A DNA stretch of 16,256 bases from Planctomycetales bacterium (GCA_007119795.1 SKOZ01000071.1:1-16256), one strand, 5' to 3'; positions 7,360 to 13,031 are shown, counted from the first letter of the stretch. The notes: generated from the letters alone by a model not told the origin. Numbers and translations are program-made.

Positions 7360-8194
7360 TTGGCTCGCCCAGCTCCTGGTAGGTGGCCACGTCGAGGCTG
7401 GAGGTGTGGCGATGGGCCGCCAGGGCCAAGACCAGCGCGAGTGCGGTGTGGAAGACCGTCGCGGCCATAGCAACCACAGCGAGCATCTCACCGCCTCGGT
7501 CCTCGTGCAGGGTGCCGAAGGCCACTAGGCTCAGGATCGCGCCCAGGAGGAAGAGGCCCAGGGCGAAGAAGGAGACCAAGAGGTTTCGCCGAGCGAGGAT
7601 ACCCGTAAGCCCGATGCCCGAGAGCAAGGCGCCGACGACCAGCAGACGGTTTGCCAAGGCGAGCTCGCCGGGATCCGTCGCGCCCCTGCTACGGAGGGCG
7701 GCAGTGGTCGAGAGGGCCACGAGGCTTGCGAATACCGTGGCCGCCGCCGCCGAAAGGGCCGGTTCCCAACAGGCGCCGGCATCCAGGACATTGCCCTTCG
7801 CTTCCCTGCGGAGGAACACGAAGAGCAGCGCCGCCAGGAGAGCCCAGGCGAAGACGACGCTCCCAGCCGCGGCGGCCGCTGGCGCCCGCGCGAAAAGAAC
7901 CAGTCCGGCATGGCCGACCACGGCCGGTACGAGCCAAGCCGCCGAGCCCGTCAGCTTTCGCGCAGCGACGGTCCCCACGGCACCCGCCACCGTTGCAGCG
8001 ACGAGAACGAGCACAGCGGCATCCGTCGCCAGCGTGCCGGTCCGCGGCATGTGCGCAGCTCCCAAGGTGAAAGCCACCGCTAAGAGGGCGGCCCCCATAC
8101 AGCGCCGGCCGTTTCCCCTTCCCGGCAATACGAGCCACATTCCCACAGTCCAGAGGACGACGGTAAGGAACATCAGCCGGGGCACATCGGTCAT
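7352..8194 (-). CDS. nuoJK: NuoJ-NuoK fusion-like membrane protein
   Basis: Membrane protein of 280 residues that looks like two complex I subunits joined. Residues about 40-165 resemble NuoJ: a GAVGTVAARK loop after one helix, then a helix pair ending in WALLAALLFVFLRR. Residues about 180-275 resemble NuoK: LLVVGALLSGIGLTGILARRNLLVSFFALGLFLLGA, then a GGEMLAVVAMAA helix and a C-terminal tail with LDVA. NuoK normally has about 100 residues and NuoJ 160-180, so the sum fits. The two membrane glutamates of NuoK (Glu36 and Glu72 in E. coli) align with Gly213 and His249. It is the first gene of a two-gene unit, 160 bases downstream of the small RNA pair. No clear ribosome binding site precedes the ATG. 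The assignment of the NuoJ half is weaker than that of the NuoK half. Confidence 0.75.
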   Translation of the reverse strand: MTDVPRLMFLTVVLWTVGMWLVLPGRGNGRRCMGAALLAVAFTLGAAHMPRTGTLATDAAVLVLVAATVAGAVGTVAARKLTGSAAWLVPAVVGHAGLVLFARAPAAAAAGSVVFAWALLAALLFVFLRREAKGNVLDAGACWEPALSAAAATVFASLVALSTTAALRSRGATDPGELALANRLLVVGALLSGIGLTGILARRNLLVSFFALGLFLLGAILSLVAFGTLHEDRGGEMLAVVAMAATVFHTALALVLALAAHRHTSSLDVATYQELGEPNG

Positions 8195-8242
8195 GGCGAG
8201 GGTGCCGGGAGGACGCCATCACGGGTAATCGTTACGCGGGCC

Positions 8243-8260
8243 GGTCCTGGATACCAGGCC
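8243..8260. repeat. Small hairpin in the nuoJK leader
   Basis: GGTCCTGG-ATA-CCAGGCC forms a short stem with one bulged T and a three-base loop. It lies about 50 bases upstream of the nuoJK start, in the leader of that transcript if transcription starts further upstream. There is no T-run on either side, so it is not an intrinsic terminator. Confidence 0.35.
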
Positions 8261-8354
8261 ATCGACGGGGGACTTGGACCCACGCGCGCAAAGCTCGCGC
8301 ACGACATACAAACAAGCCTCGGTCGGAGTGGCACGGACCTGATGCCGGGAGCGC

Positions 8355-8397
8355 AAAAAAGAGCCCTTCGTAGGCGGGGCAGGGACCTACGAAGGGC
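8355..8397 (-). terminator. Intrinsic terminator of small RNA copy A
   Basis: Minus-strand stem GCCCTTCGTAGG (8397-8386) pairs perfectly over 12 bp with CCTACGAAGGGC (8374-8363), with an 11-base loop. It is followed at once by TCTTTTTT (8362-8355). This is a textbook Rho-independent terminator on the minus strand. On the plus strand the hairpin is not followed by a T-run. Confidence 0.9.
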
Positions 8398-8427
8398 AGT
8401 GTCGGTGAGGGTTTCCCCTCACGCACT
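8355..8427 (-). ncRNA. Candidate small RNA, copy A (about 73 nt)
   Basis: Predicted minus-strand transcript starting near 8427 and ending in the T-run at 8360-8355. The 5' half folds as AGTG (8427-8424) paired with CACT (8401-8398), enclosing a 7-bp stem GTGAGGG/CCCTCAC (8422-8416, 8411-8405) capped by a GAAA tetraloop (8415-8412). On the opposite strand the loop would be TTTC, so the GNRA loop itself argues for minus-strand transcription. The second hairpin follows without a gap and is the terminator. Its 11-base loop TCCCTGCCCCG is C-rich and single-stranded, which could pair with purine-rich ribosome binding sites; that role is a guess. I recognise no Rfam family. A translated frame across it has no initiation signal and is not credible as a protein. 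Confidence 0.65.
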
Positions 8428-8432
8428 GACTG

Positions 8433-8461
8433 ATTATCGGCCAGAGATGGCCTCGATACAA
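8433..8461 (-). promoter_or_regulatory. Promoter of small RNA copy A
   Basis: On the minus strand, TTGTAT (8461-8456) and GATAAT (8438-8433, 5 of 6 to consensus) are spaced by 17 bases. The same arrangement with 17 bases occurs in copy B, although the spacer sequences match at only about 6 of 17 positions outside the GGCC next to the -10 box. Transcription would start about six bases past the -10 box, at the first paired base of the RNA. Confidence 0.65.
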
Positions 8462-8481
8462 CTGCTCTTTCGGGGGGTTTT
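8462..8481 (-). promoter_or_regulatory. Conserved box upstream of copy A promoter
   Basis: A 20-base block just upstream of the -35 box, reading AAACCCCCCGAAAGAGCAG on the minus strand, matches the one in copy B at 19 of 20 bases. Its position next to the -35 box suggests an activator site or an upstream promoter element. An alternative is that it is transcribed and pairs with the terminator arm. Confidence 0.45.
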
Positions 8482-8515
8482 TGAGGAGGTTCTTTCCCCA
8501 ACTCCAGCACGGCGC

Positions 8516-8559
8516 AAAAAAAGAGCCCTTCGTAGGCGGGGCAGGGACCTACGAAGGGC
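8516..8559 (-). terminator. Intrinsic terminator of small RNA copy B
   Basis: The same perfect 12-bp stem and 11-base loop as in copy A (8559-8548 paired with 8536-8525), followed by TC and seven T residues (8522-8516). It should stop copy B transcripts before copy A, so the two RNAs are probably made independently. Confidence 0.9.
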
Positions 8560-8589
8560 AGTGTCGGTGAGGGTTTCCCCTCACGCACT
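8516..8589 (-). ncRNA. Candidate small RNA, copy B (about 74 nt)
   Basis: Second copy of the same RNA, identical to copy A through both hairpins and with one more T in the terminal run. The outer helix is AGTG/CACT, and the inner 7-bp stem carries the GAAA tetraloop. It lies upstream of copy A in the direction of transcription. Only four bases separate its -10 box from the RNA, against five in copy A. Confidence 0.65.
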
Positions 8590-8593
8590 ATTA

Positions 8594-8622
8594 ATTATCG
8601 GCCGACCACGCCCGTCGCACAA
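8594..8622 (-). promoter_or_regulatory. Promoter of small RNA copy B
   Basis: On the minus strand, TTGTGC (8622-8617) and GATAAT (8599-8594) are spaced by 17 bases, matching copy A in layout. The conserved GGCC just upstream of GATAAT is shared by both copies. Confidence 0.65.
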
Positions 8623-8642
8623 CTGCCCTTTCGGGGGGTTTT
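8623..8642 (-). promoter_or_regulatory. Conserved box upstream of copy B promoter
   Basis: Counterpart of the block upstream of copy A, with one base changed (CGAAAGGGCAG in place of CGAAAGAGCAG). In this copy it could pair with the terminator 5' arm (ACTGCCCTTCG) over 11 bp with one bulged A. Confidence 0.45.
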
Positions 8643-8740
8643 GGATAGGATTGTCTGCCCTTCACCTTCAACGACCGACCGGGTAGGGGAGTTTTCCTTT
8701 ACTAACCTCCTGCCCAGTCGTGTTTCATGCCGGGCAGCTA

Positions 8741-8768
8741 TTGCGTAAACCATTTGTTTTCAGATACT
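8741..8768 (+). promoter_or_regulatory. Candidate promoter of the M20 peptidase gene
   Basis: TTGCGT (8741-8746) and GATACT (8763-8768) are separated by 16 bases in an AT-richer patch. Start would be near 8775, giving a leader of about 100 bases. The -35 match is poor, so this is a weak call. Confidence 0.22.
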
Positions 8769-8872
8769 TGAACCGTTATCTCGACACTGTGGAGATGACC
8801 GTGGGCCGGCGGCGTTTCCGAGGGGGGGAGAAGGTATCCTGTGCGGAGTCTTTCCGAATCCTGGTGAGGTCG

Positions 8873-10108
8873 ATGGACGATTTGGCAGCGTTCTTGTGCG
8901 AGCTAGTGGCTACTCCCAGTGTTAACCCCATGGGACGCAGCGATTGTGCGGGCGAGGCCTGGGCCCTCGAGACGCGGCTTACCGATCTGCTGGTCGCCCG
9001 CTGCGAGAGGCTCCCCGGTTGCCGCCTTGCCCGCCAGCCGGTGGCACCTGGGCGGGAGAATCTTCTCGTCTGCCTCGAAGGGGAACCGGCTCCGGGGGAA
9101 GGCGATGCCGTGATCCTTTTCGACGCACACCAGGACACCGTCCCCATCGACGGCATGACCATCGAGCCCTTTGTGCCGCACATTGACGGGGGTCGCCTCT
9201 ATGGTCGGGGTGCCTGCGATACGAAGGGGGGGATGGTGGCGATGATGGCTGCGGTGAGTCGCCTCGCCCGCGAGCGTCCCGTTCCCCGGCCGACGGTCGT
9301 GCTGGCCTTTCCGGTCGACGAGGAGCACGGCTTCAGCGGCGTGAAGGCCCTGACGCGGTTGTGGAGTGAGGACGCCGCGGACGGCGGCCTCTTGCCCCGG
9401 CGACCCGATGCAGCCGTGGTCGCCGAGCCCACCAGCCTCCGGATCGTCGTCGCGCACAAGGGCGTGGTCCGCTGGCGGTGCAATAGCCTGGGGCGGGCCG
9501 CCCACGCCGCCGCCCCGTCGACCGGCGAGAACGCCATCTACCGGATGGGGCACCTTCTGGCGGTACTCGAATCGTATGCCGACCAAGTCAGCATCGAATC
9601 GACCCATCCGCGATGCGGCGGTGCCACGCTGAGCGTGGGGACGATTCGGGGGGGGGTAAGCGTGAACACCGTCCCCGACCGCTGTACGATCGAGATCGAC
9701 CGCCGCCTCGTCCCCGGCGAATCCCCCGAGGAGGCCCGCCAAGCGGCTGTGGACTCCCTCGCCGAGCGGGGCTTTAGGTCTCCGCAGGTGGAGCACGACC
9801 CGCCGTGGATGTATGCCCCGGCGCTGACCGACGAGACGAACGGCCTGCTCGCGGAGGGACTTGCCGCCGCCGTCCGCAGCGTCGAGGGGGAGGCCATCGT
9901 CGAGGGCGTTCCCTACGCCACGGACGCCGCCTGGCTCGCCGCCGCCGGCGTCCCGGCCGTCGTCTTCGGCCCCGGCTCGATCGCCCAGGCCCACACCCGC
10001 GACGAGTGGATCGAGCTCGCCCAGGTCGAGCGGGCGGCCGAGATCCTCTACCGGTTCATCACCACCTCCCCCCTTGGGGTCCAGCCGGGGGGAGGGGGAG
10101 GACGGTGA
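8873..10108 (+). CDS. M20 family metallopeptidase/deacylase (ArgE/DapE/ACY1-like)
   Basis: Cytoplasmic di-zinc hydrolase of 411 residues that removes acyl groups or cleaves small peptides. Catalytic residues are all present: FDAHQDTVPI (His86, Asp88), GRGACDTKGG (Asp116, bridging), PVDEEHG (Glu150 catalytic base, Glu151), VAEPT (Glu185) and HTRDEWIEL near the C-terminus (His374). The dimerisation-domain His211 lies in GRAAHAAAPSTGENA. I chose the ATG at 8873 because MDDLAAFLCELVATPSVNP is the usual M20 N-terminus and GGTGAGG lies just upstream; the open frame continues back to 8720 without family similarity. The substrate is undetermined: ArgE, DapE and YgeY-type enzymes share these motifs. 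The C-terminal tail is Gly-rich. The neighbouring genes do not point to a pathway. Confidence 0.92.
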   Translation: MDDLAAFLCELVATPSVNPMGRSDCAGEAWALETRLTDLLVARCERLPGCRLARQPVAPGRENLLVCLEGEPAPGEGDAVILFDAHQDTVPIDGMTIEPFVPHIDGGRLYGRGACDTKGGMVAMMAAVSRLARERPVPRPTVVLAFPVDEEHGFSGVKALTRLWSEDAADGGLLPRRPDAAVVAEPTSLRIVVAHKGVVRWRCNSLGRAAHAAAPSTGENAIYRMGHLLAVLESYADQVSIESTHPRCGGATLSVGTIRGGVSVNTVPDRCTIEIDRRLVPGESPEEARQAAVDSLAERGFRSPQVEHDPPWMYAPALTDETNGLLAEGLAAAVRSVEGEAIVEGVPYATDAAWLAAAGVPAVVFGPGSIAQAHTRDEWIELAQVERAAEILYRFITTSPLGVQPGGGGGR

Positions 10109-10245
10109 AAGAAACAGGGAGAAGAGGCGACGCGCCCGATGCGGATCACACCGTTCGTCATGCGGCCGCAAAGGGGTGGTCGACATCGCAATGGCGGTCT
10201 CGGCGCGTCTCCTCTTCTCCCGGTCTTCTCTTCTGTTTCGTCACC
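10104..10245. repeat. Large imperfect palindrome between convergent genes
   Basis: Arms 10117-10136 and 10202-10221 are inverted copies matching at 19 of 20 bases. Outside them GAAACAG (10111-10117) pairs with CTGTTTC (10233-10239), and GGTGA (10104-10108) with TCACC (10241-10245), with extra bases on the right. Inside, 10137-10152 and 10173-10188 match at about 12 of 16, around the palindrome TGCGGCCGCA (10161-10170). The whole structure fills the space between two convergent stops and touches both. It may act as a bidirectional terminator or be a non-autonomous palindromic repeat. There is no T-run typical of an intrinsic terminator. Confidence 0.75.
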
Positions 10246-11317
10246 GTGGTTCCTGCATCTCCTGCAGGCCGCTGACAGTGCCGGGGAGGGAGAGGGCGAA
10301 GTCGGCGCCGAAGGCCTTTGAAGGCGTAGCGAAGCCCGGTTGAAAGTCGCCGAGAAGCGTCCGCTCAACGGCGGCGAGTGCGGCGAGCACGGTCACCTCG
10401 TATCCCTCGGGAGTATGCAGCGTTCCCTCGACACTTTGGTCCTCGGCATCACGGACGCGCCCCCAAAGGAAAGCGCCCGGCGGGCGTTTGGCTGCGGGTT
10501 GCCCGCCGGCGAACCACCGCAATAACGGCCGGACCCATGGCACCGGCAGCAGCCGGAGTGCTCTTAACAGCGGCCGCGTCAGTCGCAGGAGGTTGACCTG
10601 CCGCCGCGGCATGACCATGTAGACCTCGATGTTGCCGATGCCCGTCGAGTACCAGGCAGTGGCGACGTCGGGCGAGGGGATAATCGCTGCGCTGCGCGGC
10701 CCGTCAGGGAACGTTATCTCGCGGGTCTTCCAGGCCAGCGGCACCCGCTCGAGCCGCCCCCCGACCCGCACGCAGCCCCCCTTGGGTATCTGCTCGAGCA
10801 CCGTCCGGGCCGTGCCCGCGCTCACCGTTCCCACCCCGGAGACGGCCAGCTCGAGATGGGTGGCCGCGGGCATTCTGGCGGCGAGCATGGCCGCGAGGCA
10901 ATCGCCCGCGACGACTTCAAAACCCACAGCCGGCAGCAGGGTGATTCCCCGCCGGACGGCTCGGGCATGGCGCTCGGCTGCTGCCTCGATGGCCTCGATT
11001 TCACCGGTAATGTCCAGATAGTGCGCGCCCGCCTCGAGGCAGGCATCGAGCATGGGTAACGCGGTGGCCGAAAAAGGGCCGGCGCAGTGCAGCACCAACT
11101 CCATCCCTTCCAGTTCGGCGGCAACCTGGGCCGCGTCGCGGAGCGGAAAGGTACGATGGGCGCAGCCCAGCTCCTCGGCCAGGGGAACGATGCCCGCCGG
11201 CGATCGGCCCGCCAAGAGGGGGCGCAGGCCGCGGCGGACCGCCTCCGCAGCGATACGGCTTCCTGTGAAGCCGTTGGCTCCGTAGAGCATCCAGGAGGGG
11301 TTGGACGCCTCGGACAT
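10241..11317 (-). CDS. Saccharopine dehydrogenase-like NAD(P)-binding protein
   Basis: Protein of 358 residues with an N-terminal Rossmann fold, YGANGFTG (residues 12-19), then VLHCAGPFSATALPMLDACLEAGAHYLDITGE. This layout is typical of the saccharopine dehydrogenase / trans-acting enoyl reductase superfamily. GFEVVAGDCLA follows in the middle. The C-terminal half is less conserved and mostly helical (RLTRPLLRALRLLPVPWVRPLLRWF). Family members act on varied substrates, and a role in lysine metabolism should not be assumed. A good ribosome binding site (GGGAGG) lies just upstream of the ATG, 15 bases after the SDR stop, so it is co-transcribed with the SDR. Its 3' end enters the palindrome. 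Confidence 0.85.
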   Translation of the reverse strand: MSEASNPSWMLYGANGFTGSRIAAEAVRRGLRPLLAGRSPAGIVPLAEELGCAHRTFPLRDAAQVAAELEGMELVLHCAGPFSATALPMLDACLEAGAHYLDITGEIEAIEAAAERHARAVRRGITLLPAVGFEVVAGDCLAAMLAARMPAATHLELAVSGVGTVSAGTARTVLEQIPKGGCVRVGGRLERVPLAWKTREITFPDGPRSAAIIPSPDVATAWYSTGIGNIEVYMVMPRRQVNLLRLTRPLLRALRLLPVPWVRPLLRWFAGGQPAAKRPPGAFLWGRVRDAEDQSVEGTLHTPEGYEVTVLAALAAVERTLLGDFQPGFATPSKAFGADFALSLPGTVSGLQEMQEPR

Positions 11318-11332
11318 GGTGCCTCCCGACCC

Positions 11333-12109
11333 CTATAGGGTGCGGATGTGGAAGCCGCCGTCGACGTTCAACCGATCGCCCGTGCTGAAGGGGAACGCGT
11401 CGCTGACGATGGCGGCCACGGCCTTGGCCACGTCTTCCGGCTGGCCCCAGCGGCGGATGGGCCAGAGCCCCTCGGCGATCAGCCGGTCGTACTTCTCCTT
11501 GACCGGGGCGGTCATGTCGCTCGCGATCACACCGGGGCAGACCTCGAAGACGCCAATTTTCTCCTCGGCCAGCCGCACGGCGAAGAGCTTCGTCATCATG
11601 CCCAGTGCTGCCTTGGTCATGCAGTAGTCGGCGCGGTTCGTGGAGACGACGTAGGCGGAAATCGAGGAAATGTTCACGATCTTTCCGCCGGGGATGGTCT
11701 CCGCGCGGATGAGACGGATCATGGCCTTGGCGGCGAGCTGGGAGAGGAAGAAGGGCCCTTTGAGGTTCGTATCGAAGACGACGTTCCAGCTCTCCTCGGT
11801 GGCCTCGAGAACATCCTTGCGGCCCTGCGAGGTGATGCCCGCATTGTTGACGAGCGCGTCCAGCCGGCCGAAGGCCTCAAGGGTGGTCTCGACGAGCGCC
11901 CGGCGATCCTCCGCACAGCCCACATTGCCCTTGGCGACCACGGCCGTACCGCCGCCAGCCTCGATCTCGGCGACGACCTGTTCGGCAGCGTCCGGGCGGG
12001 TGGCGTAGTTCACCGCCACGGCGTAGCCCAGCCGTCCCAGTTCCAGGCAGATGCCCTTGCCGATTCCTCGCGAGCCACCCGTGACTAGGGCGGCAGGCAT
12101 TTCGCTCAT
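11333..12109 (-). CDS. Short-chain dehydrogenase/reductase (3-ketoacyl-ACP reductase-like)
   Basis: Classical SDR of 258 residues using NAD(P)H. The cofactor motif is TGGSRGIG (residues 10-17) and the structural motif NNAG is at 89-91 and adjoining residues. Catalytic Ser149, Tyr162 and Lys166 sit in NISSISAYV and DYCMTK with the usual Ser-Tyr spacing of 13. CPGVIASDMT and a C-terminal FSTGDRLNVDGGFHI complete the family pattern. It is close to FabG-type ketoacyl reductases, but being outside any fatty-acid cluster its substrate is open. An ATG nine bases further in is an alternative start. The downstream Rossmann protein in the same operon suggests a two-step redox conversion, which is inference only. 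Confidence 0.92.
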   Translation of the reverse strand: MSEMPAALVTGGSRGIGKGICLELGRLGYAVAVNYATRPDAAEQVVAEIEAGGGTAVVAKGNVGCAEDRRALVETTLEAFGRLDALVNNAGITSQGRKDVLEATEESWNVVFDTNLKGPFFLSQLAAKAMIRLIRAETIPGGKIVNISSISAYVVSTNRADYCMTKAALGMMTKLFAVRLAEEKIGVFEVCPGVIASDMTAPVKEKYDRLIAEGLWPIRRWGQPEDVAKAVAAIVSDAFPFSTGDRLNVDGGFHIRTL

Positions 12110-12162
12110 TGGCCCGCCATCGTGCGAATGGATGCGCCCCCCCCGGAAACCACGATGCGACC

Positions 12163-12191
12163 AGCCTAGAGGCCGGCCAAACGGCTGTCAA
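12163..12191 (-). promoter_or_regulatory. Promoter of the SDR/saccharopine dehydrogenase-like operon
   Basis: On the minus strand, a perfect TTGACA (12191-12186) and TAGGCT (12168-12163, 3 of 6) are spaced by 17 bases. The start would be near 12156, about 47 bases before the SDR ATG. Confidence 0.5.
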
Positions 12192-12325
12192 CCGACGTCG
12201 AAGCGAGGGGCGCGAAGCCCCCGGCCGTTCCCCGCCGCGCGGCAGCTACTCGGCGGTTCTTCCTCGTAGTGTGAGAACCTTGGTGCCGCCTCCCCCCCTT
12301 CATGTACGAATTCGCTCGTGCAGTC

Positions 12326-12462
12326 CATGGGGCCGACCATCGCGGTGATCATGCCCGAAAGCCGCCGCGGACGCTGGAGACGATCGAGGAGAAGGCCGAC
12401 TACGTGCAGCGGATCGGCGCGGCCTCGAATTCCCACGTCCAGGAGGAATCCTCGCTCGAATA
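12326..12462 (+). pseudogene. Possible frameshifted coding remnant
   Basis: Two adjacent frames read as plausible protein with GC-rich third positions: MGPTIAVIMPESRR from 12328, then in the next frame TLETIEEKADYVQRIGAASNSHVQEESSLEY up to about 12460. Joined by a one-base shift near 12365 they would give a continuous segment of about 45 residues. I do not recognise the source protein. The segment ends where the inverted repeat begins, which would fit a gene truncated by insertion. It may also be chance in a GC-rich genome. Confidence 0.22.
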
Positions 12463-12469
12463 CACTGGT

Positions 12470-12569
12470 CCACAAATCACACGAATGCCACGAATTGCCA
12501 TGGCTCATGGTCGCTCGAATACCCTGTTCGTGCTGTTCGGGTCATTCGTGGTCAGGCTGTGGTTTGTGG
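12470..12569. repeat. MITE-like imperfect inverted repeat of 100 bp
   Basis: CCACAAA (12470-12476) pairs with TTTGTGG (12563-12569), and CCACGAAT (12488-12495) pairs with ATTCGTGG (12544-12551). Exactly 11 bases lie between the paired segments on each side, four of them (CACA) also complementary. The arms carry repeated CACGAAT/ATTCGTG words. The patch is visibly less GC-rich than its surroundings. There is no coding capacity, so it would be a non-autonomous or purely structural element. Confidence 0.6.
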
Positions 12570-12635
12570 GTGGGGTGGTGAAAACGAAGGTTCCGTAGCT
12601 GATCGCCGTTCCACCCCCCGCGAAAGGCTGCCGTT

Positions 12636-13031
12636 TCACTGGTAGCCGAGGTCGGTGAGCTCTTCCTCCGAGAGCCCGTGATGGTGAGCCAGTTCGTGGA
12701 GGATGGTGATACGTATCTCCTCGCGGAGCCGGCCGCGGCGGACGCGGCCCCACTCGTCGCGGGCCATCGCGAGAACGCCCTCACGATAGATCACCACACT
12801 GTCGGGGAGGGTGGCCGAATGGTCGACGCTCCGTTCATCGATGGGGATTCCCGTGTAGAGCCCGCAGAGATCCTCCCGGTGCCGCACATCCATCTGCTCC
12901 ATCACCTCCCGCGAGGGGTGGTCCTCGACCACCAGGGGGACTTCTTCGATCAACTCGTGAACCAAGGTGGGCATCGCCGCCAGGACCTCTTCGAGGAGGC
13001 GGTCGAAACGCTGGCGGGTGGGTTCGTCCAA
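12636..13031 (-). CDS. Zincin-like metallopeptidase family protein (PF06262 type)
   Basis: Small soluble protein of 131 residues ending in HELAHHHGLSEEEL (residues 112-125), an HExxH-type zinc motif. In this family the two histidines and the following HH supply ligands and Glu113 the base. Preceding segments VPLVVEDHPSREV, DLCGLYTGIPIDERS, PDSVVIYREGVL and EEIRITILHELAHH are all characteristic. Family length is about 120-140. A longer open frame to 13238 would overlap the ychF gene and add residues without similarity, so I chose a TTG at 13031 with purine-rich GAGACGAGA upstream. The exact start is uncertain. Cellular substrates of the family are not known. Confidence 0.82.
   Translation of the reverse strand: MDEPTRQRFDRLLEEVLAAMPTLVHELIEEVPLVVEDHPSREVMEQMDVRHREDLCGLYTGIPIDERSVDHSATLPDSVVIYREGVLAMARDEWGRVRRGRLREEIRITILHELAHHHGLSEEELTDLGYQ

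Larger units (their letters stand above)
8351..8642. repeat. 161-bp direct repeat (two copies)
   Basis: Two copies lie head to tail at 8351-8481 and 8512-8642 with a period of 161 bases. A 77/78-base block (8351-8427 and 8512-8589) is identical except for one extra A in an A-run (six versus seven). A 10-base block (8433-8442, 8594-8603) and a 22-base block (8460-8481, 8621-8642, one mismatch) are also conserved. The stretches between these blocks differ freely in sequence; the 17-base one between the last two keeps its length exactly. The unique spacer between copies is 8482-8511. This pattern of conserved and diverged blocks is what two paralogous RNA genes with promoters would give, and is not that of a recent simple duplication. 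Confidence 0.95.
12110..12635. other. Gene-poor region between the SDR operon and the zincin gene
   Basis: It contains the SDR promoter, a patch at about 12326-12462 that looks like broken coding sequence, and a MITE-like inverted repeat. No intact gene is supported. Both flanking genes are on the minus strand, so this stretch holds the 3' side of the zincin transcript. Confidence 0.5.

Noticed and set aside
8433..8442. GGCCGATAAT looks like the GCCGATAA half of a sigma-28 (flagellar) promoter.
   Set aside because: No TAAA -35 half lies at the required distance in either copy, while TTGT at 17 bases fits sigma-70 in both.
8232..8588. A minus-strand reading frame across the repeat, giving a protein with an internal repeat (VREGKPSPTLPFVGPCPAYEGLFF).
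   Set aside because: The repetition comes from the duplicated RNA units. The frame has no ribosome binding site, crosses strong intrinsic terminators and reads the perfectly paired stems as codons.
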